A stretch of DNA of 64,000 bases from Adiantum capillus-veneris (taxonomy: Eukaryota; Streptophyta; Polypodiopsida; Polypodiales; Pteridaceae): contig CM043942.1 in NCBI GenBank assembly GCA_014529385.2, positions 21,620,991 through 21,684,990 on the forward strand, given 5' to 3'. Positions 20,961 to 33,250 of this stretch are shown here, piece by piece. Each line of letters opens with the position of its first letter. The first letter of the stretch is position 1. The notes beneath the pieces were generated by a model. The model was not told the origin of the DNA. It searched no databases and saw nothing but the letters and a program-made list of their open reading frames with translations. The translations under genes and the position numbers were made by a program.

Positions 20961-21720
20961 AGGGCAGAATCTTGGGACATATTGTGTCTGAGAATGGTAT
21001 ATCTACGGATCTTGACAAGATCAAGATGATTTCTAAAATGCCAAGGCCAACTAATGACAAACAAGTACAATCCTTCATAGGACATTGTGGATACTACCGG
21101 TGGATACTACCGATGATTGTAATCATTGCACAACCCTTGTATAGGTTGATAGTCGTCTTTGATTGGACAAAGGAGTGTGAGGAGTCATTCACAAAACTTA
21201 AGGATGCGCGTATATCAACACCAATACTCAAAGCACTAGATTAGGATAAAATTTTCCATGTTCACATTGATGCCTTGGCATTTGCAATAGGTTGTATCTT
21301 GGTTCAACTAGGAGAAGGAACAATGGACTTCCCAATCTCCTATGATAGCAGATAGTTGAAGAATACGGGAAAGAATTGCAAAATCACGGAACAAGAGGGG
21401 TTAGGAATCATATATGAAGTAAAGAAATTTAGGCATTATCTTTTGGTTAAAAAATTTGTCTTCTTCATAGGTCACCAAGCCCTCTTGTATGAGTCTTGTA
21501 TCTAGTAAACAAATCTTGCAATGCAGGAAGAATTGTCCGATGGTTCATCATATTTCTTGAGTTTGATTTTATGGTTGTGGTAAAGAAGGAAAAAACACAC
21601 CTCATAGCAAATCATCTCTCTAGGTTACCCAATGGCAAAGCACCCAAAGGAGTGGACAATGATATACATGATGCTTACCTCTTCAACATTAAGATGGTTC
21701 CTAAGTGATCTCAAGAGATA
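20961..21720 (+). pseudogene. Family A RT thumb and RNase H, copy A2
   Basis: The thumb/connection reads GRILGHIVSENGISTDLDKI and QVQSFIGHCGYYRW. RNase H follows with HVHIDALAFAIGCILVQ (first catalytic Asp retained), ITEQEGLGIIYEVKKFRHYLL (Glu retained) and the end ...KTHLIANHLSRLPNG. A3 carries the same block at 54.6-55.3 kb. Several stops are present (about 21241 and 21355). Confidence 0.85.
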
Positions 21721-22255
21721 GTTCATCTTTTGATTTATAGTGGCAAGTTTGATAAGACTGAAGAAACCCATAAGCGACAAACAATTAGGCAAGCCAAAAG
21801 AAGTCATCTTATAGGAGGACACTTGTACCATCTAGGCTCTGAAGAAATACTATGACTATGCATTAGTCTAGCCCATTCTGCCCATTGAATTCTTAATCCC
21901 AACTTTGAGAGTAGCTAAATAACTATAGTGGACAGGTCATGAATTTTCATGAAGATTAGATGATTTGGAAAAGCTAGATGAGCTATGCCTTCAAGCTGTA
22001 GCATCTATCTATACTCAAAAAAGATGCCAAAAAGTGTTCTTTGACAAGCATGTGCGGCCAAAAGAATTCAAAACAAGGGATTACGTCTTGGTGTATATCC
22101 TGAAGCAACATGGTAGAAAACTCAAAAAGCAAGGGATGAGACCCTTGGTGATCAAAGATCTATCACCAAGTGGGGTTGTCAAGCTTGCGACATTCTGGGG
22201 GGAGGTCACTATATATAAATTGTGTATATCAAGTGCGTTCAAGGACTATTTTTAA
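21721..22255 (+). pseudogene. Family A integrase remnant with internal deletion, copy A2
   Basis: The beginning of the zinc-binding region survives (LIGGHLYHLGSEE, about 21810-21845). It joins within about 25 bases directly to LPIEFLIPTLRVAK, which in A3 lies about 1.05 kb further on. The whole zinc domain and DDE core are therefore deleted. The C-terminal domain (21965-22255) remains: KVFFDKHVRPKEFKTRDYVLVY and DLSPSGVVKLATFWG. Confidence 0.8.
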
Positions 22256-22654
22256 AACTCCTTATCAGTGAATTTTTTACAAATATAATATACCCTTTTA
22301 CTATTCAATTTGTAATTTTTTTCTCAATTCCATTTTATGGTACCCTTTTGTATGTGAAAATATGAGAAAATTTGAAATTTAATAACCCCATCTACTGCAC
22401 TTATGTGATAATCACATAATTTCTAAGTGACCTCCTTGAGATAACATTAGACAAAGAAGAAATGTCTACCTAGATTAGTGGATGCAGGCTCAAGAAGTAT
22501 CATCTACCACTAACCTAGGAGATGCTACAGCGGATTCATAATGTAAAACATCAAACAAAAGAAAAGAAATGGATTGTTAAAGGTGCACAGACAGAAGTTA
22601 AGGAACGAATGTCTAAAAGAAGGCTTATGTGACAACAACAAAAACATGGGATAC

Positions 22655-23070
22655 CATTGCAGATCAACATTATTTTCATAAAAGAATTCAAAGACGATAG
22701 AGTGGATCCAGTGATTAAGGTCAAGATTGGGCAACAATCAGGTAGAAACTACCGCTCCCCTCAATACAACAGTCCAAGGAAATTTCATTTCCCTCAGCTT
22801 GTATACATAGCTTGGTCAAGACGTGGAGCTTCAAACAACATCACACAAGAGCTATATTGACCATCAGATCAAATCATTAGGGTTGGTAACCTTATGTTCA
22901 AATCAATCAATATGTTCACCCACATAGATTTTATGTGGTAGAAGATTATCAAAACCATCACAAACTATTGTTAGAACAACCATGGGCAAGGATGTACACT
23001 GTGTAGATAGATTGGAAGTCAGATTTGGTACAAATTCAAAATGAAATAGAGAGGCACACAGTTCCATTGA
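22655..23070 (+). pseudogene. Second protease-like domain, copy A2 (heavily decayed)
   Basis: Pieces in alternating frames align with A3: DPVIKVKIG (about 22690), then QVETTAPLNTTVQGNFISLSLY in the next frame, and VDRLEVRFG near the end. In A3 the matching text is DPTIKVKIG and QVEASVLLNSRAQGNCIS. The active-site triad is unrecognisable. Its position after the integrase C-terminal domain is the same as in A3 and A4. Confidence 0.55.
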
Positions 23071-23124
23071 CTAAAGTCAGAGAAACAGGGCCAACAATGG
23101 AAAAGACTACTGACAAGGGCAACT

Positions 23125-23330
23125 AACCCTTGCATATACGAAACATGCAATGGATTCCCAAAAACCACCACTCCAATTCAAGGTGACAATAGTCTCATAC
23201 ACACTAAAACCAACCAGCAATCTGACGAGACAAACTACAAACAAAAGTGCAAAATAGATACCAAAGCAAAAGCTCAAAACAAAGAGGGTTTGGGTCAAGA
23301 AAGATAAGATATATGATAAATAATCAATCA
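23125..23330 (+). pseudogene. W-x-P-K tail, copy A2 (short remnant)
   Basis: MQWIPKNHHSNS (about 23145) and VWVKKDK (about 23287) are recognisable W-[V/I]-x-K motifs in a basic, Lys/Gln/Thr-rich context. Homology to family A ends shortly after, before a tandem duplication at 23465. Confidence 0.5.
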
Positions 23331-23464
23331 AAACCCATAAGTCAACATAGACTCCAGTACCATCTCACATGCTCATACAAGTCACTGCTACATCTATTGA
23401 AGCGGTCCGGGGCGGGCAACAAGAAGAGCAACCTCTAGAAACCCTTCAAGGCTCCCATGCTGCT

Positions 23465-23684
23465 CAATGGGGCTGGGGCACAACACAACAAACCAAAACA
23501 ACAAACCCCCAGCCAAATCCCAACTACACAAGGGGCACCACCTAGTTTAAGAGCGAACTAGGACGCAAAAGACACAATGGGGCTGGGGCACAACACAACA
23601 CAAACCAAAACAACAAACCCCCAGCCAAATCCCAACTACACAAGGGGCACCACCTAGTTTAAGAGCGAACTAGGACGCAAAAGA
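23465..23684. repeat. 110-bp tandem duplication
   Basis: Two near-identical units begin CAATGGGGCTGGGGCAC at 23465 and 23575. They both run through CCCCCAGCCAAATCCC, AAGGGGCACCACC and GAGCGAACTAGGACGC. The second has a 4-base ACAC insertion relative to the first. Confidence 0.95.
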
Positions 23685-23767
23685 GGAGAATCGTTAGAGC
23701 AACCCACAAACAAGCAAGGAATTTACACTAACCCTAACACCAATGGAACACTCTCACACACTAAAAC

Positions 23768-23791
23768 ACGAGAGAGAGAGAGAGAGAGAGA
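23768..23791. repeat. GA microsatellite
   Basis: An uninterrupted GA/AG dinucleotide run of about 24 bases. Confidence 0.95.
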
Positions 23792-24626
23792 TGGTGCTCG
23801 GGCTGCTTTGAAGTGTATCGTTAATGATCAAGCAAACATAAATATATATATGTAAGAAAGAGAGAGAAGGGGGAAGGGGGTGCTTGTTGCACTAATGCCT
23901 TCTTACAAATCTGTCATGACCAATCAAAGTGAGATTAGTATTTGTTCAACATAGCCTGAGTAAATTACACCACAACACATCACAAGAAAAAAGCCACCCC
24001 AATCACTGTCTTAAGGCCAGGGGAGTCCTCTCCACCCTGTCGCCCTCTTACAGCATGTGGGATTTATGGCTAAATTGATAACAATACCCGGAGACAAGCT
24101 ATCAAGAACTTAAATAAAGCACCAAGACACTTACACATCATTATTGTCCATGACTTCACGTTGTAAGGGAGACAAGGTATCCATGCTTAGTCCAAATTCA
24201 CCCTCCTTGATTCAGCAAATGTTGGGCTTACACTAGTAGGAGAAATGATAGATTTCCTATCCTCAATTTAATGATCACTCTCTCTTACAATGGCATAGAG
24301 TTCCCTTGCTAATCACCCCTAATACAACACATACATATGCCTAATGCCAATGAGATTCCACTCAAGAGCTCCTTCTCAAGAGGTTGAGCTTGGCTTCTCA
24401 AGCTATAGCATAGTGCTCTTTCTTCTCCTCCCTTTTGTGCTAGCTACACCCTCCTTTTATAGCAATTTTGAAGGCCAGGGTTACTCCTCTAACCATGGTT
24501 GGGTTAGATTTTCAGCAATTTACCTAATTTCTTTTGCTTGGAATTATCAAGAAGTTGGTGGGGAAAGAGAGAGGAGAGAAATGGAGGTGATAGGACTTTT
24601 CATAGTGGGTTAGTGTTAGTAGAGTT

Positions 24627-24704
24627 AGTATTAATTTACAAATGGAATTGAATATTTACAATGGGAGTATTAATTTACAAATGGAATTGAATATTTACAA
24701 TGGG
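24627..24704. repeat. 39-bp tandem duplication
   Basis: Two identical adjacent units begin AGTATTAATTTACAAATGG at 24627 and 24666. Confidence 0.95.
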
Positions 24705-26213
24705 AGTATCCATGTAGGATACAAACAAGGAAGGAAAACTCTTAAGAGGTAAGAAAAGGTGGATTTCTTACAAGGTTGATGCTCCAAGTGTCTTGAGTAG
24801 GGCCAATTTTGACGCTTGTTGACGGTCCACTAGCTTTGACGGTACATTTTTTCTCCACTCTTGACCTTCCTTGAGAGACAAGGTAATTGAAGCTGAGTAA
24901 TCAACCACCATGATGCTGTCTTTTAAGAGAAGAGGATGAATTTTGTGGTTTTTTTTATAGATATGGGTAATTTGGAGGAGGAAAAATGAGACTAGGTGGT
25001 CAATTTTGGAATGGAATTGTGTGTGGGAGGTATGAGTTCACCATGGTTTCTCTTATTCTTCAAGGTTGAGGAGAAGGTGAGTAGGGTGCAGAGAGGAGTG
25101 GTGAGAGAGGTGGGGATGATGAGTGGAGAAGTGTGTGTGAAAGAGGAAAATGATAAAGTGGAAGAGAGAGTGTGGCTGCATAGCATGGGAAAACTGGGGT
25201 CGACTAATAAAATCATAGCTCACAGCTCGTAGCTCAAAAAAATATGAAAAATTTTGAGGCAAAATTTCAGCCCATGAGCTACAACGTTTGTTTGTATCAC
25301 CTTTTCAAATTCGGAGAGCAAGTGAACTTTAAAAATTTAGCAAAACCGACCGTTTTTTTCCACTGCACAAGGTCCTTGTGGGGTCCTTCTTTGGATGATT
25401 CTTTTGAATACCTCCAAGAGTGAGCCCTCCATAGTGCATGTATGCATACCACCTACCCTTGACCTTATTTGGTAGGTCTATAATTGAAGATATTGTTGAG
25501 ATCATGATATAAGTGAATAGTACAACTAAGAAAATCAAATATTGAGGGGTCTAAAAAATATGTACATGTCAAATATAAATAATATAAGTGGAAAAAATAT
25601 AAAGGGGTCAAAAGAAATCTCTCTCATTATGAGGCTACCATAAAAAGATAAATATTTTTGGTGTTCTAATTTTTTAGAAAAAAAACAAAATAGATGTAGG
25701 AAGGGAAAAATCACAATAGTGAAAAAATATACACATAAATAAAACTAGTTTTTTTTGGATTTTTGTTGGGCTGGAGTTACACCAAATATAAGAGAAGCTT
25801 ACATGAAAATATTTCTATATGGAATAAAGAGTATGAAAAATGGTAAGAAAAATTGTGGTAATGGTGAGGCAATATACAGAGCATAAATAACACACACCTA
25901 GGTAGAAATATTTAAATAAATACCAAAATAATTATGAAAAAATCTTTTATTTAGGCCCTATATACAAAGAAATATTTACATACGCATGGGCCATAATATA
26001 CTTATATTTTTTATATTTTATATTTTTTATATTTTATATTTTTTTGGCTCAACTAGCCCAATGACTAGCTAATTGAGGGTTTTTATTTCAGTAAGGAGAT
26101 ATGGAAAAAGTCCCCTAACTCACACGCACCTATATACAGTGAAAGGGTGAGGGTAACCACAGTGTTTGAGTGATTTGATAGGGGGGGATAACTCACTATG
26201 GCAATCACAGAGA

Positions 26214-26620
26214 GCCGAAAAACGGCTATCACTATCACAAAAATATGGGTGCCAAAGAAGTTGGTTCAAGCTCTACAAACATAGGTGCTTATTTGGATTC
26301 CTAAGTGCAGTGTTTTGAAACTCTATAAGCAGCCAAACCAAATAATCAAGCACCACTTGGCGAGTCAACAACCAACCAAGTTAACAAAACAAGTCTAGAT
26401 AGCCAAAGAGGTGTGCCAAGCACAAAAAATTCAGCGTTGGATCTAGATTCTAGTGGCAAAAAAACAAGGCAAACATCAAATCCATAGACAGAGTAAGGAA
26501 ATGCAAAAACACCAAGTATGGAGGCCAAAATAGCCCAAGTAAGTTATCAACACGACCGGTCTTGTTGAATTTTTCCAGATGCCTACAGAAGGACTCAGAC
26601 ACGGGAGGGGGAAGACATGA
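26214..26620 (+). mobile_element. Ty3/gypsy family A, copy A6 (tail and polypurine tract only)
   Basis: One frame from about 26252 reads KIWVPKKLVQ, then LIWIPKCSV, V*IAK, RWI*I and VWRPK, with stops in between. This is the family A W-[V/I]-P-K tail. A polypurine tract, ACGGGAGGGGGAAGACAT (about 26600-26617), follows, and then sequence resembling the region after the tract in A3 (GTTTTC..TT..GTG.TTT). No upstream domain survives. Confidence 0.65.
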
Positions 26621-27366
26621 CCAAAAACATGCAAAACTCATGGAAAAAGGCTTTATATATATTACCATGCACTATCTTACAATGGATTAAACCTTGTTTT
26701 CCTTTACTGTGATTTTATTTTTTCAAAAATGAAAAGTAATGCCTACAAAGCAAGTAAAGGGAGATCAAGTCATGACAGGGCCAAAACTAACCCCATATTC
26801 TTGTATAAACTCAGTACACAAAAGATGTTTGTATTTTGTTTCTAAATTCTCTGGTCAACCTTGGTCAAAAATTGAGAAAAAAGACACAAAAATAGAGCAA
26901 TGGTGGTTTAAGCAGTTTGTACATAGCAAGAAATCTTATTTTCTTAAGCCGAGAATAATTTGCTTAATTTTGGGTGATTTTTGGCTTGATTTTGCTAAAT
27001 TTTGGGATTTACCACAGTTTTTAAAGTAAGTTTTTGAAATTTCTCTCAAAAATTTAATAATAAATCCAAAAATGAAATGGAGAATCTGAAGCCAAACAGC
27101 AAAATACCACAACAAAAGGAACTCATAGAAAAAGTTTGGAAGCAAATGGAAGACGTCAAATTTTGACCTGAATACGATGGTGGTCGGAAAGGTAAACGTG
27201 CCGTATCTAGGACATACGAAGTCCAAAAGCGGAAATTAAAGATCCGTTGGCAATGCAAGGTATGCATAGGGGATGATAGGATCAAAAGAAAAAGACGGGT
27301 TTCCAAAAGCACTAGGCACATATACTAACTTAGGGGGATTTCCTAGTCATTTCTACATAGCGACCC

Positions 27367-27368
<2 letters not shown>

Positions 27369-27411
<43 letters not shown>
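27369..27411. repeat. GA microsatellite
   Basis: An uninterrupted GA run of about 42 bases. Confidence 0.95.
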
Positions 27412-27419
<8 letters not shown>

Positions 27420-28057
27420 CAGGTGAGCGAGCACATGCAACCTTTGGAGAGCCCATACGCATAGATTGGGCATCCCCATGGCTAGCGGTGAGTTATATGA
27501 TTCTCATACAACATGTACATGCATGCACAAAACTAACCCACGCACCCAAAACACGAAACGGGGCATAGGCACCTCACATAAAAAACTGAGCACTGCACAA
27601 AGTAGGGAAGTCCAAATGAAACATGCAAGACATCAAAAGAACCCCCAAAGCATGGGAAATGTGAAAGTATGACCCAAGTCTATAGTGAGTAGCGTTAAAT
27701 GGTAACTTTGCATTTGCACTACATTTCTACTCAAATTTATATATTTTTTATCAAAGTTTTAACCTAGTGTTCATTCTCTCTTTCCGTAATATCCTTTTTC
27801 CATACAAACACCTTACCCTTCTTAGATCTTTATGCATTTACATCATATTTCTCTCTTCATGCTAAATGTAAATAGTAAACTTAATTCTACTCTCCTAGTT
27901 TTTTTACTGTATATTCTTTTAACTAATTACCTTTACTAATTTAAATACCTATCTACATCCCATAATTTGTAAATAAATAATTTATGGGCACTTATCTTAC
28001 CCATCTTCTCTCAAGGGTAGGGTTAACCTTGTAGGCCTTCCCTTCCCCACCACTATG

Positions 28058-28076
28058 TGACCCAAGTCTTGGGTCA
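28058..28076. repeat. 19-bp perfect palindrome TGACCCAAG-T-CTTGGGTCA
   Basis: Two 9-base arms around one base. It may mark the TG end of an LTR: a GTTGGTCAAC word follows at about 28087. TGACCCAAGTCT also occurs alone at about 27669. Confidence 0.8.
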
Positions 28077-28766
28077 TTTACTTGTGTTGGTCAACAAATC
28101 TTAAATATAATGTATATCCTCAATAAATCAAACTTTATTGGAGCCTACCTCATTTGTTTAAGGTGGATTCCCTTTTGAAAAAAGCATGCTACACCTTGGA
28201 TGCATGCTAAAGGGCCCCCTACAAGGAGACTTGGTTCAAAAGGTGTTTTGGATGCATCTTGAACGCCTTAGCTTGTGGGTATACTTGAGGAACACTCCAA
28301 AATCAGCTTAAACACTTTGAGAAGGTCAACTTTGCCTTTTACAGCACCCAATTCTGAGTTACAGGCTAAAAGTTATGGTGAAAACAAGGTGCTGCGGACA
28401 CTGTTACTGCAGGTCAAAGTTACAATCAGGTAAACCACAAAGGTGAAAAGTTTTCTTGAATTCTCCAACATTCTAAAATACCAATGGGGAGTTAAAAACC
28501 ACTTGCATGTGGAGGGGTCGGCTCAAGATGCTTCCAGAGACACAACAAACAGGATGGGGACACTCTACAGGAGCCATCGGAGGGACATCATGGTGGGGCC
28601 CACATACATTATCAACCCTTATGGAGCCTCCACGACCTAAAAGTCTATTTTTAATGAAAAAATAAGTCCCTTATTTGCATAATTGAAGGAATGGTCAAAA
28701 GGGAACCTAACTATGGTTAATTACCTACCCTAGTCAAGTTTAACCTAACCCAAGGTCTTGTACAGC

Positions 28767-28776
28767 TATAAAAAGG
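28767..28776 (+). promoter_or_regulatory. TATA box of an LTR-like promoter
   Basis: TATAAAAAGG is followed by GC-richer sequence and CT-rich leader-like tracts (28850-28880), the usual look of an LTR U3-R boundary or a small promoter. No coding region downstream is convincing. The 9-base palindromic arms at 28058 lie about 700 bases upstream and may be the LTR edge. Confidence 0.45.
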
Positions 28777-29510
28777 CCCTTTGGCAAGCACAAAAATACA
28801 CACACCTACTCCATTTCTGCAAATAAGCTCCTCTAAGGTTAGGGAATCCCTAATCTCTCTCTCCTCTCGTCTCCCTATCCATTTCCTAAGCTCGCTATCA
28901 TAAGCGGCACCATAGAGAGAGCATCAATATGCTATTGCTACCATTCTCTTGCAAACATTTCTCTTATCATACTCATCCCTAAATAAGGATTGTAGATTCT
29001 ATATGAGAGCAAGGATATCAAGTTCAATGATCTATCTCATGGTTTGATCAACAAATTGTTGCAATTGGGGTGTCGTCGTCACACTTTTGCTCTAAACGCA
29101 TGTAAAATTGGTAAGCCTATCTTGGCAGCTTCTCATATTTTGTGCTCATTGGGTTGCTTGTTTGTTGAGAAAGTTTTTGTGCACCATGGTGTCTATTTGC
29201 TTGGCTTCTCTCCTTATGTTGTGTGCAAGTAAGTCTTGGGGCTGCATAGATGGAGAAGAGCTCTCTATGCATGCCGCCTTATGTGTGTAAGTAGTCTCTT
29301 CTTTTGGGAAAGGAAAGGAGTTGTCAAGTATTTGTGCATTATGGTGTTTTGAGTTTTGAGGTTTTGTGCATGCTTTTCTTAGAAGTATATGAGCACTAAT
29401 ATGGTGAAGGTCAATCTTTGCATGTGAGTTTGTGCAGTGTTCAAAGGGATTGCTTAAGGAGTGTGTGTTGAATGGTTGAAGGGCATTTTGTGTTGAAGCA
29501 CATAAGGAAG

Positions 29511-29516
<6 letters not shown>

Positions 29517-29592
<76 letters not shown>
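29517..29592. repeat. GT microsatellite
   Basis: A nearly pure GT run of about 75 bases. Confidence 0.95.
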
Positions 29593-29593
<1 letters not shown>

Positions 29594-31450
29594 GTATATG
29601 GTTTGTTTTGGTTTCCTTCTTTCTCCATAAAAGAGGGTGGTGCCCCTAAGAAATATGCGTGTGTAGGGTCTCACGGAGTGGTTGTCTGGTGGGAGCCTTG
29701 AGTTGAGCCCCATCTCAAAAAATCCGCTCTCAATAGCAATTGCTAGTGACACCTACCATGGTAGTTATCACTAGACACCAAATCAGGAAAAAAGTATACC
29801 AACAAGTAGTCCACCTCCAAAGGGTCCTAATGAGGCAAAATAGGTTTTGACCAAACCAGTAATCAAAATTGACCAGGTAGGGTGGTAGTAGACTCTACAC
29901 CCCAAGGAGAATTAGATGATACCACTTTTGCTAAAAATGGGCACAATTGACAAATATCACGGCTGTTGCCACTTGACCTAAAAAGTGCACATTGAGCCAG
30001 GAAAATTGACCATTATAGCATGTTGCCAATCTAGAGAACCCACTTGAAGAGTAGAACACAAAAATGGAATCCAAAGGCAAGCCAAAAGTCAAAAATTCCA
30101 ACTTGTCTCTAGAAAGACCAAGTCCAAAAGGGCCCATATACTTTTTGAGCTTAATTTGAGGTTTTAGGTGTCGAAATTGATCATACATAGCATGCATGGG
30201 ATCAGGGAGAGATGAATATACAAAAGATGTGAAAATTTCTCAAATTCGGCACTGATGACATCTATCGTGGTGGCTGCCATCTATCACATTCCAGGGATGG
30301 GAGTAGACTGTGATGAAGCTCATCTCAAGGGGATAAAAAAACACTTGTATGAAAAACTTTATCATGGATTGTAGCACCTAGGTCATACCCCAAAATGAAG
30401 TTTCTATTGATTCCACATTATAAATTCTACAGAAAGTACCTCACATCTTGGGACACGAAATCAGCAAACCAAGACTCAATTTTCACACCATGAAAATCAA
30501 AAAATAGCCTGCACGAGTGCCATAGACCCTTGGCCAAACACAAAATTCTATATATAACATTCTTTTCTGAAAGCACAAATCCTGTACATAATTCCTTAGA
30601 TAATTAAAAAAGGCTTCTTTTGAATTCACACAATATCATTGGAATTTGAGTTTATAGGAATATGGACACTGCAAAACCTAAGGAAACTCATCATATATAG
30701 TTGTAGGTGGTTTGTTTTCCCCTTGACTAGTAGCACCACATTCAAATTTTCACCATATCCACCTCATCTCAAGGAATCTCGAGGAGGCTAGGATGACATG
30801 GAGTTCAAAATTACCATCCAAGATAACTTCCAGGCTAAATTAAACCCAAAAACTAACAACCAACATCCAACCCCCATCTATTGGGTCAAACTTGCATTTG
30901 CAGTCATCATTTATGGCACAAAATTTGTAAAGAGCTCGTAGGCATGTAGAAATGCTTATGCATTTGATGGTTCTAGGTATTCAAGCCTAGAATTTACACC
31001 TCTTGTTTATCAAGAGTGACCCGCAAAGGGAGGAGGTGGCTAGAATAAAACTAGCATTAAAATAATATTGTAATGTGCAAGTGTAGTAAGCTCACTCTTG
31101 TGCTGACTCCCGTGCTATAAAGAATTATTGCTAAGGTCAATCTAGTTTCTTGCCATTAGAATACAATCATCTATAAGAACTTACCTAAGTACTCTTGAAG
31201 GTAGACTCGCAAAAATCAGCATGCTCCTTTGACCTATAATTTTAGGAAACCCCTAGAATGAGAGAAGGTCAAGATACCTAAAATAGTATAAAACGATTAG
31301 GACACCCACATCATGGACGTTGATTTTTTTGTAGAATCTAAGACGACGATGCTCAGCTATGTTCTTCAATTTTGTTAAAATGGAAAGGGATGAAACTTTC
31401 TATTTTTAAATATAAAAATCTCTCAAAAAATAAAACCGCACCCCAATCTA

Positions 31451-31571
<121 letters not shown>

Positions 31572-31832
31572 GCATGGCCACAATATTTGTGATGGAGGAG
31601 AAAAGCCAGCTGCTCGAATGAAGAGGTTCGAGGCTGTAGGCTCTCTCTCTGTCTCTATCGTGTATCGGGGCCCATCTATCTCAAGTGCTTATTACTGCTC
31701 ACACTAGCTCGTTCTCGGCTTGTGCATGCACGACCATGATGATCTCCTTTGTTGAGCTTATGGTCTTTGCCTTGCCTGTGTAGTGCTCAAGAGCATAGGG
31801 ATTATTTTTTTAAATTCCACGTGGTGGTAATT

Positions 31833-31915
31833 TTAAATCTGACTAACCTCATGGTCTGCTGGTAATAGAAAATTTGATTTGAAATCCGCATTATACCATG
31901 AGGTTAGTATTTAAG
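31833..31915. repeat. Short fold-back (MITE-like) sequence
   Basis: Perfect 14-base inverted arms ACTAACCTCATGGT (31842-31855) and ACCATGAGGTTAGT (31895-31908). Similarity extends outward by TTAAAT after a 3-base offset. The loop is about 39 bases. No target-site duplication is clear. Confidence 0.7.
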
Positions 31916-32134
31916 AAAATTTAGTAGACATCGCCTTCTTGTAAAACTCTCAATGGTGTTGAACTCATAGAAGGGGATAAAGACTCCACAACGCGCCAGA
32001 TATCTACTCCATATTAAGGTATATCCCCACAAGGCCAGATATCTACTCTAGCATCATCATAGCCCTTTTCATTTATTACATGTGTATCAAATTTGACACA
32101 CAAATGGATCTGACAATGTTCTGAATGAGTGAAT

Positions 32135-32221
32135 TCTTAGGAAATAGGACGTAGCTAAGTAGATAATAGAGTAGCTTACTTAAAGGAGAGAGACAAATTT
32201 TCACACACAAGAGATTATAGA

Positions 32222-32256
<35 letters not shown>

Positions 32257-32811
32257 ACACGATATACGTGGTTCACTCAATGTGGGATACATCCACGAGA
32301 AAGCAACCACTCAATGGCTTTAGTACTTCAAACAAGCAGTAGGTTACAAAGGCATTATACCCTTAATACAGCTCCCACCTTGCTTCACTCTCACCACCTC
32401 ACACCCAACTTCACAATGCACCACAATACTCCACAATGCATTTTTGTGTGTAGAAGAGGCCTGAACTTATAGGCCAAAAGGGATGCACTCTCTCATGATT
32501 GGTAGCCATGTGTAGCCACCTTTGTGTATTCTCCAATGCGCCCATGTGTGGCCGCCCTTGAGAAGACAAGTCCGCCTTGAATTTGGGCACCGGCCACCGA
32601 CCATTGACTACCGGCTAACCGACCATTGACTACCGGCCAACCGCCCAACCGGCCGGCCATTTTCTGACCACTTTTTGGTCGTTCTCCAACCATAATATTC
32701 CAGAAAAAAGAATATTTTGGAAGCTCGAGATTGGCCATAGAAATTTTGGTTTTCCGGTGAGTGATTTTTATTCACGCATGATGGCTTCTCCTCATAATGG
32801 GGTCCTTACCA
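32135..32811 (-). mobile_element. 3' LTR of copia element C
   Basis: About 677 bp matching 36832-37499. The plus-strand left end reads TC rather than TG (decayed); the right end is CA. It contains a GA run (32223-32254) and a repeated CCGGCC-rich segment (about 32590-32660). Confidence 0.9.
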
Positions 32812-32846
32812 AACCTATGACTGCTTTCCATCCTAGCTTCTTATCC

Positions 32847-33250
32847 TTAAATGCCTATCAAAGATGAGCAAAAGCTCAACTTCTCCTTGTTGACTACCTT
32901 TGTAAACATGTCTGTAGGATTTTCACTTGTGTGCACCTTTCCTAGCTTTAATTGTCCCTCTTCCAAAAGAGTGCGTATGAAGTGATATCTCACTTCAATG
33001 TGCTTTGTCCTTGAGTGAAAGGTTGAATTATTTGCAAGATGAATGGCGCTTTGAATGTCACTGTACAGGACACAATTGTCTTGCTTATATCCAAGCTCCT
33101 CCAAGAATCTGTAAAGCCACAGAATCTCTTGGCTTGCCTCATCATTGCTACATATTTTGCTTCCGTAGTAAAAAGTGAGACCACTTTCTACATCTTTAAA
33201 GCCCAACTTACTAAAGTTCCTCCAATTATGAAGACATAGTCAGTAGTGTT
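32847..33250 (-). pseudogene. Copia RNase H, element C
   Basis: Minus-strand reading: LYSDIQSAIHLANNSTFHSRTKHI, RYHFIRTLLEEGQLKL and NPTDMFTKVV, the standard Ty1/copia RNase H C-terminal half. The TTEAKYVA motif lies in a neighbouring frame (about 33160-33180). It ends at a stop at 32847, about 36 bases from the 3' LTR. Confidence 0.9.

Larger units (their letters stand above)
18368..23340 (+). mobile_element. Ty3/gypsy family A, copy A2 (pre-protease to tail, integrase core deleted)
   Basis: The longest family A copy. In order: gag-protease linker, protease, spacer, RT, RNase H, a remnant of the integrase zinc region, integrase C-terminal domain, second protease-like domain and W-x-P-K tail. 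It begins at 18368 in inverted contact with A4. About 1 kb of integrase core present in A3 is missing at about 21865. Many stops and frameshifts mark it as old. Confidence 0.85.
23341..26200. other. Unassigned stretch with tandem duplications
   Basis: No transposon domain or credible gene is visible. It contains the 110-bp (23465-23684) and 39-bp (24627-24704) tandem duplications and a GA microsatellite (23768-23791). It grades into AT-rich sequence with many short homopolymers at 25.5-26.1 kb. Confidence 0.5.

Noticed and set aside
24996-25262. Overlapping ORFs on both strands near 25.1 kb
   Set aside because: Low-complexity GAG/GTG-rich DNA; neither frame shows a motif or conserved start.
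29146-29752. Minus-strand ORFs rich in alternating Thr-His
   Set aside because: They are translations of the GT/AC microsatellite at 29517-29592, with no coding signal outside it.
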